From NCBI RefSeq assembly GCF_031157255.1, contig NZ_JAVIFX010000007.1, forward strand, positions 186,001-250,000: a stretch of DNA of 64,000 bases, read 5' to 3'. Positions 35,655 to 43,967 of the stretch are shown here, piece by piece. Source of the stretch: Bradyrhizobium sp. LHD-71 (GTDB lineage: Bacteria; Pseudomonadota; Alphaproteobacteria; Rhizobiales; Xanthobacteraceae). Position 1 is the stretch's first letter. Every line of letters begins with the position of its first letter. The notes under the pieces are model-generated. The model was given only the letters and a program-made list of their open reading frames with translations, was not told where the DNA came from and did no database searches. Both the position numbers and the translations under genes were made by a program.

Positions 35655-36181
35655 GATTGGACCTCCGCGCGGCGCGCGTCCGTGAGACGCGCCATGACGT
35701 AATAGCGGACGAAATCGGAAATCGAATCGAAGTCGAGCGTCTCCATCGTGAGTCGGGTCTCAAAGACGCTGTCGAGAACGGCCCGATAGCCGATCTGCGC
35801 GCCGCGGAACTCGACATAAGCCGTGCTGTCGATCCACAGGCGCGGCGTGGCGCCACCTTCGATGCACAGCTGCAGCGGTTCGCGATCGCCAAGGCGCTGC
35901 TTCAGATCTCTGGCGAGGCCGATGAGACGCGCCTGTTCGACGCGCGGAAACGCGACGATCTCGGCGCCCTTCGCAAGGCGATCACCGCTCCCGGCGCGCG
36001 CAACTGCCGCCGGGCAGTTCGCGTGTGATCTGCGATCGTCCATCCGGATAGCCGCCGACATGTCGGGCTCAGGCAGAATCACGCCTGGCCTTAAGGCGGC
36101 GATCCAGACGCGTAAGCGCTGCACCAGACCGCCGATCGGCGTGGTGTCGTCTGCCTTGAGCGGGAATGCCAGCGGCCGCAT
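35651..36181 (-). CDS. Conserved-looking protein of unknown function between ExbD and TonB
   Basis: A 176-residue protein with no signal peptide or membrane segment that I can see. The C-terminal half (LRDL-like helix ARDLKQRLGDREPLQLCIEG, then ATPRLWIDSTAYVEFRGAQI and DFDSISDFVRYYVMARLTDA) looks like a compact alpha/beta domain; the N-terminal part is less structured. I do not recognise the family. It is wedged between exbD (13 bp) and tonB (4-bp overlap), so it should be made in step with the energy complex and may regulate it from the cytoplasm. Confidence 0.8.
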   Translation of the reverse strand: MRPLAFPLKADDTTPIGGLVQRLRVWIAALRPGVILPEPDMSAAIRMDDRRSHANCPAAVARAGSGDRLAKGAEIVAFPRVEQARLIGLARDLKQRLGDREPLQLCIEGGATPRLWIDSTAYVEFRGAQIGYRAVLDSVFETRLTMETLDFDSISDFVRYYVMARLTDARRAEVQS

Positions 36182-36194
36182 CGTCAGCGTTCCA

Positions 36195-36599
36195 TCACTT
36201 GACGAGCGGCTTGGTGGCGAGACCGACCTGGGTGATGCTCAGACGGCCAAGCAGATCGAGAACGTCCATGACATTCTGATACTGGGTCTGCGCATCGCCG
36301 CGCAGAACGACAGGAAATTCCGGCGTCAGGGCCTTTTGCTGCACCAGCCGTTGCTCGAGCTCAGCGAGCGTCACCGGAATGGTGTCAAGGAAGATCTTGC
36401 CGTCGTTGCCGACGGTGATCGCCTTGGTCGTCTGCTGCGAAAGGCTCGGCGCGGCGGACGCTTTGGGAAGGTTGACCTTCATTCCCTGAACGGTCGCCGT
36501 CGTCATGACGATGAAGATGATCAGCAGCACGTATGCCAGATCGAGCATCGGCGTGACGTTGATATCGTCATACGGCTTGCTGTCGGATTGAATTTGCAT
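36195..36599 (-). CDS. exbD: ExbD/TolR family proton-channel protein
   Basis: A 134-residue ExbD-type protein. The single N-terminal membrane helix follows DINVTPMLDLAYVLLIIFIV and holds the essential proton-carrying Asp (residue 20). The periplasmic part (MKVNLPKASAAP, then ITVGNDGKIFLDTIPVTLAE and FPVVLRGDAQTQYQNVMDVL) is the usual ExbD fold. With ExbB it forms the proton-driven motor for TonB. A GGAG site lies upstream of the start, 5 bp after the exbB stop. Confidence 0.95.
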   Translation of the reverse strand: MQIQSDSKPYDDINVTPMLDLAYVLLIIFIVMTTATVQGMKVNLPKASAAPSLSQQTTKAITVGNDGKIFLDTIPVTLAELEQRLVQQKALTPEFPVVLRGDAQTQYQNVMDVLDLLGRLSITQVGLATKPLVK

Positions 36600-36604
36600 C
36601 GCTC

Positions 36605-38668
36605 TTACTCCGCGGCCATGCGATGCATCATCGGGCCAGGCCGATCGGTGCTATAAATCTCGGCCATCTTCGTCGTGAACTCATCGACGAAGACCTGCAT
36701 GTCGCTGGTGAGATCTTTGATGCGGAGCGTCAGCCAGTTGTAGCCGAACAGCGCAGGGATCGCGACGGCGAGGCCCGCGACAGTCGCCATCAGCGCGCCG
36801 GCGACGCCCGGAGCGATCGCGTTGATGTTCACGTCACCCGACATGGCGATCGCGGCAAACGTGATCATGACGCCCATGACGGTTCCGAGCAGGCCCAGAA
36901 ACGGACCGCCGGAAATCGAGATCGTCAAAATCACCATCAGCCGGTTGAGCACCTGTATCTCGCGCACCAGACCGGCATCGAGTGCGGCGCGGATGGCGGC
37001 GATCGCTTCGGCGCTCAAGGGATGTGTGCGCCCGGTCGCGTCGTCGGGGAAGCGGCGGATGATTTCGTCCGCACCGATCTGATAGATGCGGAAGAGCGAG
37101 GAGTTCCGCATCACATCCTGACGTGCATCAAGACTCTTGCCGCCGCGCTTTCCTTTGCCGACCTTTTCCGTTGTGACGGATTCCAAGCCGGCACCGTCAG
37201 CGAGCAGCGTCAGATCTTCCTGCAAGTGGCGGAATGCATTGATGAAGGTTCCGTTCCCCCTGCGCTGGCGCGTGAGGTAGCCATGCTTCTCGACCATCAC
37301 GACCCAGCTCGCGAGCGCCATGATGATGAGAATGCCGATCACGACCCAGCCGTCGAAGGTGACAGCCCTGAGCAGGACTCCGAAGTATCCCGAGAGCCAG
37401 TTCGCGGTCTCTTCATCGGTGCTGAAGGTGATGAGCTTGGAAGGATCGCGTCCCTGGCTCGTCGCAGCGAACTTGATGAAGCCGGCCGTTCGCGCCGCTT
37501 TCGCGATGTTGAGTTCATCGAGCTCGCCCGCAAATCCGGACATCGCGGAGGCAGCTGCCGGGACCGGAGCGGCCGGCACGGACGGCGCACTCGCAGGATC
37601 GGTAGCAGCTTCCGCCGTGCCGACGGCATCGGTGCTCGCGGCGGGAGCAACGGGAGCGACCGCAGGAGGTGGCGCCGCTCCAGCCGTGTCACCACCGAGC
37701 AGCGCAACGGCGTTAAGTGCGGGCAGAGACGTGTTCAGCGACGCATAGGCGTTACCGTCGAGATACAGCGTGATCAGTCCTGGCGTCGCCACCATGGCCA
37801 CGTGATGCCAGCCACCGGGGGCGACCGGCGCAGATGCGGAGGTCCGCTGGACGGTCCCGTTGGCGTTGACCTCGACAAATGGCACGCCGTCGTCCAGCCC
37901 GATCACGAGGGCGTTGGCGCCCTCCCGGCGACTATAGATCGCCGCGCTGCGCTGCAGGTTGGCCGGCTTGATCCAGGCAGACCAAGTAAGCGTCCCGCTC
38001 TCGGGCAGAGCGAGCGACGGCGAAGCCGGCAATGTCAGCGGTGTTTGACCGTCGAGACGCAAGCCGGTGCCGATGATGGCGCCGTCGGCGGCCTGCCCGG
38101 CATTCTGCGCGTTGTTTGCCCATGCCGACGAATCAAGCGCCGGCGTGCCGCGTTGCGTGAAATGGTAGGCGAGCAGGGTGTCCGCATCGTAGGTGCCCTT
38201 CGGGTCGCCGGCAGCTACCTTCTGGTTTCCATAGTAAAGCCAGATGTTGGCCTTGGCGCCGGCCTGCACGTTGGGAACGCCGACCCACACCAGCGCCTCG
38301 CCGAGCAGGGAGTTGTAGCTCTCGATATGATGCCTGAGAGGTGTCTTGTCGTCACCGGCGACGAACCGCAGGTCGCTGCCGTCTTCCTTCGCCGAGGCAA
38401 AACGGAAATTGCCGACATGAAGGCGCACGAGCAGCGGTGTGGTACCGATTGCATCCGTGATGCCCGCGCCGGCTGGACTCGTGTCGATGCTGATCTGCTT
38501 GCGCATCGACCATTCTTCATTCCACCACGCCTGTGCCGTACTGGTCAGTGCCAGGGTCGCAGCAGAAGCAGCAAACACAAACGCCGTCAGGCGACGCCTG
38601 ATCGCGTGCTGCGCCGATCCGATTCGATGTGGTCGTGCGTTTGACATTGAAAGCCATCCCTTGATCAT
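36605..38668 (-). CDS. exbB: DUF2341-LamG-ExbB fusion proton-channel protein
   Basis: A 687-residue fusion. A signal peptide (to about 47, ending STAQA-WW) is followed by a DUF2341 domain (about 48-150: WWNEEWSMRKQISID, LRFVAGDDKTPLRHHIES, ANIWLYYGN), then a LamG/concanavalin-like domain (about 165-395: GTLTWSAWIKPANLQRSAAI, PGGWHHVAMVATPGLITLYL) interrupted by an Ala/Pro-rich insert (330-375). The last part is a MotA/TolQ/ExbB channel: first helix about 440-458, then GPFLGLLGTVMGVMITFAAI and MATVAGLAVAIPALFGYNWL. Ordinary ExbB is only about 240 residues; this one adds a large lectin-like periplasmic domain. Its ATG overlaps the stop of the TPS transporter gene, so both are co-translated. Confidence 0.93.
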   Translation of the reverse strand: MIKGWLSMSNARPHRIGSAQHAIRRRLTAFVFAASAATLALTSTAQAWWNEEWSMRKQISIDTSPAGAGITDAIGTTPLLVRLHVGNFRFASAKEDGSDLRFVAGDDKTPLRHHIESYNSLLGEALVWVGVPNVQAGAKANIWLYYGNQKVAAGDPKGTYDADTLLAYHFTQRGTPALDSSAWANNAQNAGQAADGAIIGTGLRLDGQTPLTLPASPSLALPESGTLTWSAWIKPANLQRSAAIYSRREGANALVIGLDDGVPFVEVNANGTVQRTSASAPVAPGGWHHVAMVATPGLITLYLDGNAYASLNTSLPALNAVALLGGDTAGAAPPPAVAPVAPAASTDAVGTAEAATDPASAPSVPAAPVPAAASAMSGFAGELDELNIAKAARTAGFIKFAATSQGRDPSKLITFSTDEETANWLSGYFGVLLRAVTFDGWVVIGILIIMALASWVVMVEKHGYLTRQRRGNGTFINAFRHLQEDLTLLADGAGLESVTTEKVGKGKRGGKSLDARQDVMRNSSLFRIYQIGADEIIRRFPDDATGRTHPLSAEAIAAIRAALDAGLVREIQVLNRLMVILTISISGGPFLGLLGTVMGVMITFAAIAMSGDVNINAIAPGVAGALMATVAGLAVAIPALFGYNWLTLRIKDLTSDMQVFVDEFTTKMAEIYSTDRPGPMMHRMAAE

Positions 38669-40398
38669 CAGAATTCTCCGGATGCACTGAACAGCACGCG
38701 CGGATCCTTTGCCCCGGTCTCACCCTGACTGACCATGGGCACCGCTAACGCCACCATTCCCTGGAGATAGTCGAACAACTTGAAGCGCGTGCCGACGCCG
38801 TAGCTCCACATGTCGAACCGCGACTGCTGCTCTTCCAGCGGCCTGTAGATCGTGGCGTGGCCGGCATCGACGAAGCCAAACACGCGCCATTCGTTGAAGG
38901 TCGTGAAGCGAGCTGGGCCCTGCCCCGTCTCATCCTTGATATGACTCTGCAGCATCGGGCCGAAATCGGGGCTGCGGATCTCCAGCGTGCCGGCAATGCC
39001 ATTGTCGCCAATCGTTTCGGATTCGAGATAGCCTCGCACCGTGTCCACGCCGCCCAGGCTGAATTGCTCGCTTGAGATCTGCGGCCCGTCCGAAACCTGC
39101 CCCTTCACGCGGCCGAAGAGTTGGAAGCCTTCCGGCAAATCATGGGTGTGCGACAGGTCGGCATTGAAATGAAAGAAGTTGCTGTCGGCGAAAGCGCGCT
39201 TGTTCCAGTAGTCGTCGAACTGACTGCCGGGGCCGCGCAGGTTGAAGGTAAAGCCGAGATTGAGCTGCGTCAGCGCCCCTTCATTTTGCCAGGTCGCGCC
39301 GTAGCTGGCGTTGGCCGGATAGTAGGTGATCGGCGTCGAGAACGTGTCGGTGCCCAGATTTACCGTCTGCCCGAAGTGCTTGTAGTCCACACCAAGAGAC
39401 AGTGAATGGAAGAAGTTATCGCGGGTCGGCAAGGTCATCACCACCCGTCCGCCGAGGATCTGCCCCGGACCAACGACGTTCATGCCGCCGATGGTCGCGA
39501 CATCGCTCTTCGAGTCGACGCCGTAGACGAGCACGCTGGTCCAGTCCGTCACACGCGCCAGATAGGAGCCGGACAGGACCTGGGCATCCTCAGGACGCTG
39601 AGGGGCGATCTGGTAGCTGGCGCTGAGCGAATGACCGAGCTGCCACAGGTTGTCGTACTTGACGGTGGCATTGACGCGCGTCGCCGTCGTGTTGGGCGAT
39701 TGCCGGTTGTTGACTTCGACGCTGGCATGCAGCGGAAATTTGTCTTCGACATTCAGGTCGACGTCGACGGTGCCGGGCGTCACGCCCGCGCGCAGCGCCG
39801 GGGTTATTCGCCGATCAGACCATTGATTGAGCGCGACGATATCCTTCGTCACCTCGTTGAAGTTCGGCAGAGTCCCCTCTTTGAGAGACGATGCCTGCTT
39901 CTTGATCCGATCGACATCGAAGTAGCGCGAATTCGTGACCCGTAGCCGCCCGACCTTTCCTTCGACGACCTTCAGCACCACAACTCGGCTGGCGACGTTC
40001 TGTGCAGGAACGGCAACGCTGACGGTTTGAAATCCCTTGTCGTGGTAGGCCTTTTCCAGCGCAGCGCGCGCCTTCTCGACATCGTCCGCATTCCGCTTCG
40101 GTCCGAGGAAGGGGTAAACCGCCTCCTCGACCTCGATCTGCGGCAGCTTATCCGCGCCATCGACGCGAAATTCGTCAATGTCGAAGCGCTGGTTGGTCGA
40201 AGAGGCCGGTTGAGATACCGGAGCGGCCTCCTGGCCCGCGGGGTCTGTTTGCGCGAGCGCCGCATGTGGCGATCCGACCGCCAAGGCACCAAGAGCCAGC
40301 GTGGCCACGAGCTCCTTCCTCAGCGACCGTGCGCCGCATTGCCCGGAATTCTTGTTCTGCACGTCAGCTCGACCCCACCCAAACGCAGCCGCCCGCAA
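38668..40398 (-). CDS. ShlB/FhaC family two-partner secretion transporter (TpsB)
   Basis: This 576-residue outer-membrane transporter should secrete the exoprotein of this locus. After a signal peptide (LVATLALGALAVGSPHAALA) it has two POTRA domains (FDIDEFRVDGADKLPQIEVE, then VVVLKVVEGKVGRLRVTNSR, SDRRITPALRAGVTPGTVDV) and a 16-strand barrel ending in terminal Phe (LFSASGEF). The conserved loop-6 motif is present as SLGGVDTVRGYLESE, as in FhaC. TpsB proteins bind the TPS domain of TpsA in the periplasm and let it fold at the cell surface, normally without a proton motor. Here the gene overlaps exbB by 3 bp, unlike usual TPS operons. The gene for its substrate lies 12.7 kb downstream. Confidence 0.95.
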   Translation of the reverse strand: MRAAAFGWGRADVQNKNSGQCGARSLRKELVATLALGALAVGSPHAALAQTDPAGQEAAPVSQPASSTNQRFDIDEFRVDGADKLPQIEVEEAVYPFLGPKRNADDVEKARAALEKAYHDKGFQTVSVAVPAQNVASRVVVLKVVEGKVGRLRVTNSRYFDVDRIKKQASSLKEGTLPNFNEVTKDIVALNQWSDRRITPALRAGVTPGTVDVDLNVEDKFPLHASVEVNNRQSPNTTATRVNATVKYDNLWQLGHSLSASYQIAPQRPEDAQVLSGSYLARVTDWTSVLVYGVDSKSDVATIGGMNVVGPGQILGGRVVMTLPTRDNFFHSLSLGVDYKHFGQTVNLGTDTFSTPITYYPANASYGATWQNEGALTQLNLGFTFNLRGPGSQFDDYWNKRAFADSNFFHFNADLSHTHDLPEGFQLFGRVKGQVSDGPQISSEQFSLGGVDTVRGYLESETIGDNGIAGTLEIRSPDFGPMLQSHIKDETGQGPARFTTFNEWRVFGFVDAGHATIYRPLEEQQSRFDMWSYGVGTRFKLFDYLQGMVALAVPMVSQGETGAKDPRVLFSASGEF

Positions 40399-40537
40399 GC
40401 GATCGCGTCGCCGCCAGCAAGTCCCATGTCTCTAAGACACGCGGGCCGAAGCTATTCCGCCAAAGAAAGTTAGAAGTTTTTTCAGGACTTCGTGGGCGCC
40501 GGCCGCGATTCGCTTTATGGATCGCGAAGCGGGGCGA

Positions 40538-41530
40538 TCAGCTGAGGAGGACGACGCCGCCCGGCAATGCCCGCACGCCGGCGCCGAACAGCTCGCGGAC
40601 CTGGCTTGGAAAATTATCGAGCCGATCGAGATGGAATGTCCCGTTCACAAGCCTGCGGGCAAGCGCGACGTTGGTAACGATGACGCGGCCAGGGCGATAA
40701 CGGTTCACTTCTTCGACGACCTCGGCGAGCGGGCGATCACGAACGACCAGAAGGCCTTTCTGCCAGGCCGTCGCCGCATTGACGTCGGTGGCGACGGCCG
40801 TGCCGAGCCCAGCCGCCGCTGAAAACTCGACCTGCTGTTCTGGGTTGAGTTGGACCAGATTGCGTTCATGCTCGATATCCAGCTGTCCATCGATGCAGGT
40901 GACCGAAACCCTCCCATCCAGGCAGCGCGCGTTGAAGGAAGCGCGGGTCGCGACCGTGCGGACGCCGAGCGCCTGCACGACCACCGACCGGCCCGCTGCA
41001 CTTTTTGCGCTGAAGACGGCCTCTCCGGAAATCAATTCAATCCGCGTGTCATCGCGATCCGACAATACCGAGAGACTGGTCAATGTCCCTAGCGTTACGT
41101 CGACACCGTTTGCCAGGGCAAGCTCACGCCTTTCCCCTTTGCCCGTGCGGTAGTCTGCCGCGAGCTCACTCAAGGAGGGCCACAGATCCATCGGCGGATC
41201 ATAGGCAAGGTAGGCTGCCGCCACGCTTGCGACGGCTCCGCCCATGAATGCTCTGCGCGAGAGGCTCCAGGGAACCGGACGATACCCGCGCATCGGGGAG
41301 AGTTGAGCGCGTCGATGCACGCCCAGCGCGTCCGCGCTCAACTTCAGATCGCGCCACAGGCCGGCTGCCAGGCGGAAGGCTTGTTCGTGATCGGGGCTCT
41401 GGCTCCGCCAGCGCCGGATCGCCTCAAGGTCAGACTTTGTCGCCTCGCCTGAACGAAGCCGAACCACCCAAGCGAGCGCCTCCCGCATCAGCGGATCAAG
41501 GTCCTCATGATCATCTGGCGGTACGGTCAC
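40538..41530 (-). CDS. FecR family anti-sigma regulator (first of the locus)
   Basis: A 330-residue FecR-type regulator. The N-terminal DUF4880-like part is MREALAWVVRLRSGEATKSD with QSPDHEQAFRLAAGLWRDL. One membrane segment (FMGGAVASVAAAYLAY, near residue 90) precedes the FecR domain (LANGVDVTLGTLTSLSVLSD, LISGEAVFSAKSAAGRS, VSVTCIDGQLDIEHERN). The C-terminal STN-like segment is VRDRPLAEVVEEVNRYRPGR ending ALPGGVVLLS. It is a clear paralogue of the FecR at 26126-27175. It sits between its sigma factor and the TPS transporter gene, so it is the likely sensor for the operon that starts with the transporter. Confidence 0.93.
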   Translation of the reverse strand: MTVPPDDHEDLDPLMREALAWVVRLRSGEATKSDLEAIRRWRSQSPDHEQAFRLAAGLWRDLKLSADALGVHRRAQLSPMRGYRPVPWSLSRRAFMGGAVASVAAAYLAYDPPMDLWPSLSELAADYRTGKGERRELALANGVDVTLGTLTSLSVLSDRDDTRIELISGEAVFSAKSAAGRSVVVQALGVRTVATRASFNARCLDGRVSVTCIDGQLDIEHERNLVQLNPEQQVEFSAAAGLGTAVATDVNAATAWQKGLLVVRDRPLAEVVEEVNRYRPGRVIVTNVALARRLVNGTFHLDRLDNFPSQVRELFGAGVRALPGGVVLLS

Positions 41531-41912
41531 GGGTGAATGGCTCGTCGTCCGGAGGCCATCTCAATCTGGCGTGTCAAACGGATTCATCAATATAATCCAT
41601 GCTTGCCTCTCCCACTGATTCCGGCAAGGCCCCTTGAGGGTCGCAGATGCACGCGTCAAGAGAAGGCGATCAACGTTCTGCATTGGGACGTCCGACATCG
41701 AATGCCGGCAGCCAGGCAGACCGCCGACGTCCATGATTCCTCTCCTACGACGAGCCCCTCATGAAATTCGGGTCCGCTAAACCATAGACACCCGAATGAA
41801 CCCTATTCCGAAAAGAAAAGCGAAAAGAAATATTGAACAATCGAGCACGCAGTCGCCTTCCGTGATTTGAAAACGACAGATCATGCCGCTTGGTGGTGAA
41901 GTGAGCCGGCGA
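41531..41912. other. Gap of 382 bp between first FecR and first sigma gene, no gene seen
   Basis: I see no convincing reading frame, RNA gene or terminator here. FecI and FecR genes usually overlap or touch (the second pair in this locus overlaps by 20 bp), so the gap is unusual and may hold a promoter for the FecR gene. The part near 41810-41840 is notably A-rich. Confidence 0.5.
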
Positions 41913-42509
41913 TCAGGCGCGGCGGCGCGGGCCGCTCGGGCGGCGCATGAGATTGCGACCGAGACGCCTGGCGCAATGCTCGATAGCCTGTTGGATATCG
42001 CGCTCCACCGTCCGTAGCGACACGCCCAGGCTTTGGGAAATCTCGGGATAAGGCACATTGTCGAACAGCGCTGCCTCGAACACCTTGCGCACCCGCGGCG
42101 GCAACTCCGTCAGGACAAGCCGCAGGGACTCCATATCTGACTGCGCTTCGACGGCTTGAGCGGGACTTGGTGTTTCGTCAGCGACGCTGAGCATTTCTTC
42201 TATCTCGGCAGCCGTGGCCCGATAGCGCTCCGCACGCCGCCGATTTTTTCCGATATTGATTGCCGTTCGAACAAGATAGTCCTTGGGACTGTGCACCTCG
42301 GTTGTATCCGGGATACGGTCCAGGCGCGCGAATGTGTCATGGAGCGTTTCGCTGGCGAAGTCCGCACAGCCGAACGTACGGGTCAGTCGTCGCACGAGAC
42401 TTTCATAGTCCGCGGCGAGCACGGCCTGCAAAATGCTACGGTTCGACGCGCCCACTCCAGACCACCCCAACGCTGCCGCGACGCCAGCTGCCCCGAAACC
42501 GCCATACAT
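41913..42509 (-). CDS. FecI-type ECF RNA polymerase sigma factor (first of the locus)
   Basis: A 198-residue ECF sigma factor. Region 2: DYESLVRRLTRTFGCADFAS, LHDTFARLDRI and SPKDYLVRTAINIGKNRRRA. Region 4: LTELPPRVRKVFEAALFDNV then PYPEISQSLGVSLRTVERDI. It is paralogous to the sigma factor at 27156-27749. It heads the whole minus-strand array and is followed, after a 382-bp gap, by its presumed FecR partner. Two direct ATGACAG repeats spaced one helical turn apart lie 27-44 bp upstream of the start. The signal that frees it is unknown. Confidence 0.92.
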   Translation of the reverse strand: MYGGFGAAGVAAALGWSGVGASNRSILQAVLAADYESLVRRLTRTFGCADFASETLHDTFARLDRIPDTTEVHSPKDYLVRTAINIGKNRRRAERYRATAAEIEEMLSVADETPSPAQAVEAQSDMESLRLVLTELPPRVRKVFEAALFDNVPYPEISQSLGVSLRTVERDIQQAIEHCARRLGRNLMRRPSGPRRRA

Positions 42510-42535
42510 TCGCCGGACGTGAGTAGCCAGCAGGA

Positions 42536-42553
42536 ATGACAGTCGGATGACAG
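42536..42553. repeat. Two 7-bp direct repeats upstream of the first sigma gene
   Basis: ATGACAG occurs at 42536-42542 and 42547-42553, 11 bp apart, so both lie on the same face of the helix. They are 27-44 bp upstream of the sigma-factor start, where a regulator could act on its promoter. No known box was matched. Confidence 0.4.
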
Positions 42554-42785
42554 ACGTGGAAGGTTAAGTCCTAGCCGCCTAGCGCTACTCCGTCTGCTCT
42601 TCAGTCAAGGACCATGGCCGATGTCGCCGCCAGTTACCGGCATCCAGGGTGACGAGACGCGGCCGCGAACCGCCGACGCAGCCGCGCGACACATAGGGCC
42701 GGCCAGACGAGGAGCCCGCCGACGGAACGGACCTCGGCGAACCGGGCTTGATGTAAAGAAGGACGCCAGCCAAGGAGCAAGTTCG

Positions 42786-43799
42786 ATGAAAGCCTACGAG
42801 CTACTGGGACCCGAAGGAATCGACGGCTTAAGACTCGTCGAGAAGCCGATACCAGCACCCGGCGCAGGACAGGTCCTGGTACGGCTCAAGGCAGCAACGC
42901 TGAACTACCGCGACCTCCTCACCGTAAAGGGCGGCTACGGCTCGCGACAGAAATTTCCACTCATCCCTCTTTCCGACGGTGCGGGCGTGGTGGAAAGCGT
43001 CGGTGCAGGCGTGACGACCTTTGCACCTGGCGACCGTGTCATCGGCAGCTTTTTTGAAGGTTGGCTTGGCGGAGAGCCCAACCCAAGCAAGATGCGCACC
43101 TCGCTCGGCGGCGCTGTCGATGGCGTCCTGTGCGAATACCGCCTCTGGCCGTCGCAGGCACTTGTGCGTACGCCGGATCACCTCACTGATGCGGAAGCCG
43201 CCTCCCTGCCGTGCGCCGCGCTGACCGCCTGGAGTGCGGTTGTGAAGCTCGGCAACACAAGGCCCGGTCAGATCGTACTCACTCAGGGAACCGGCGGTGT
43301 ATCGATGTTTGCGCTTCAGTTCGCAAAAATGGTCGGCGCGCGCGTGATTGCGACCTCGTCAAGCGAGGCAAAAATCGCAAAGCTGAAGCAGCTAGGGGCC
43401 GACATCACGATCAACTACAGAGCGACGCCCGAATGGGGCAAGCTTGCGCGGCAGGAGACCGGCCAAGGTGTCGACCTTGTCGTGGAGGTGGGCGGCGTTG
43501 GCACGCTGAACGAATCGATTCGTGCGACAAAGATTGGCGGCACGATCGCCTTCATCGGCGTGCTGGCCGGTCAGCCGCAGGCCGAGCCACGTATCTCGCT
43601 CATGGTGATGCAACAACAGCGTCTGCAGGGCACCACGGTAGGGTCGGTGGAGGATCTGCAGGCAATGGTTGACGCGATCACCACCAATCGCATGAAGCCG
43701 GTCATGGACAGCACTTTCACGTTTGCTGACGCCAAGGAAGCTTTTGCCTACATGGCAAGCGGAGCGCATTTCGGAAAGGTGGCGATCGCGATCGGCTAA
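42786..43799 (+). CDS. Zinc-type alcohol dehydrogenase/quinone oxidoreductase family protein
   Basis: A 337-residue medium-chain dehydrogenase/reductase, an NAD(P)-dependent cytosolic enzyme. The GroES-like part has PAPGAGQVLVRLKAATLNYR and PLIPLSDGAGVVESVGAGVT; the Rossmann part has LTQGTGGVSMFALQFAKMVG and VIATSSSEAKIAKLKQLGAD. The catalytic-zinc Cys/His pattern of true alcohol dehydrogenases (GHE) is not apparent, so it is closer to quinone or enoyl reductases. I chose ATG 42786 because AAGGAG lies upstream; an extension to 42621 would be a poorly structured Arg-rich stretch. It is divergent from the first sigma factor of the secretion locus and appears to stand alone. Confidence 0.92.
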   Translation: MKAYELLGPEGIDGLRLVEKPIPAPGAGQVLVRLKAATLNYRDLLTVKGGYGSRQKFPLIPLSDGAGVVESVGAGVTTFAPGDRVIGSFFEGWLGGEPNPSKMRTSLGGAVDGVLCEYRLWPSQALVRTPDHLTDAEAASLPCAALTAWSAVVKLGNTRPGQIVLTQGTGGVSMFALQFAKMVGARVIATSSSEAKIAKLKQLGADITINYRATPEWGKLARQETGQGVDLVVEVGGVGTLNESIRATKIGGTIAFIGVLAGQPQAEPRISLMVMQQQRLQGTTVGSVEDLQAMVDAITTNRMKPVMDSTFTFADAKEAFAYMASGAHFGKVAIAIG

Positions 43800-43967
43800 G
43801 CCGGTCGACCCTTCGCTTTGCGGCATCCCGTCTGGGCGGGCCGTGAGCAGACACAAGGCTCACAGCCCGACGCCAGTTCCTCATCACGGGATCGTGTCAC
43901 GGCAGGCCGCGATTTGTGACAGAATTATCACGACGAAATGTCGGTTCGGTCACACGCGGAGCGGTCT

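Noticed and set aside
36623-38644. Plus-strand frame of 673 codons opposite the ExbB fusion gene
   Set aside because: The minus-strand protein has clear domains and coupled overlaps; the plus frame is a high-GC shadow.
43915-43932. CRP/FNR-like TGTGA...TCAC element before the membrane-protein gene
   Set aside because: The half-sites are 8 nt apart where CRP needs 6, and the outer symmetry is imperfect.
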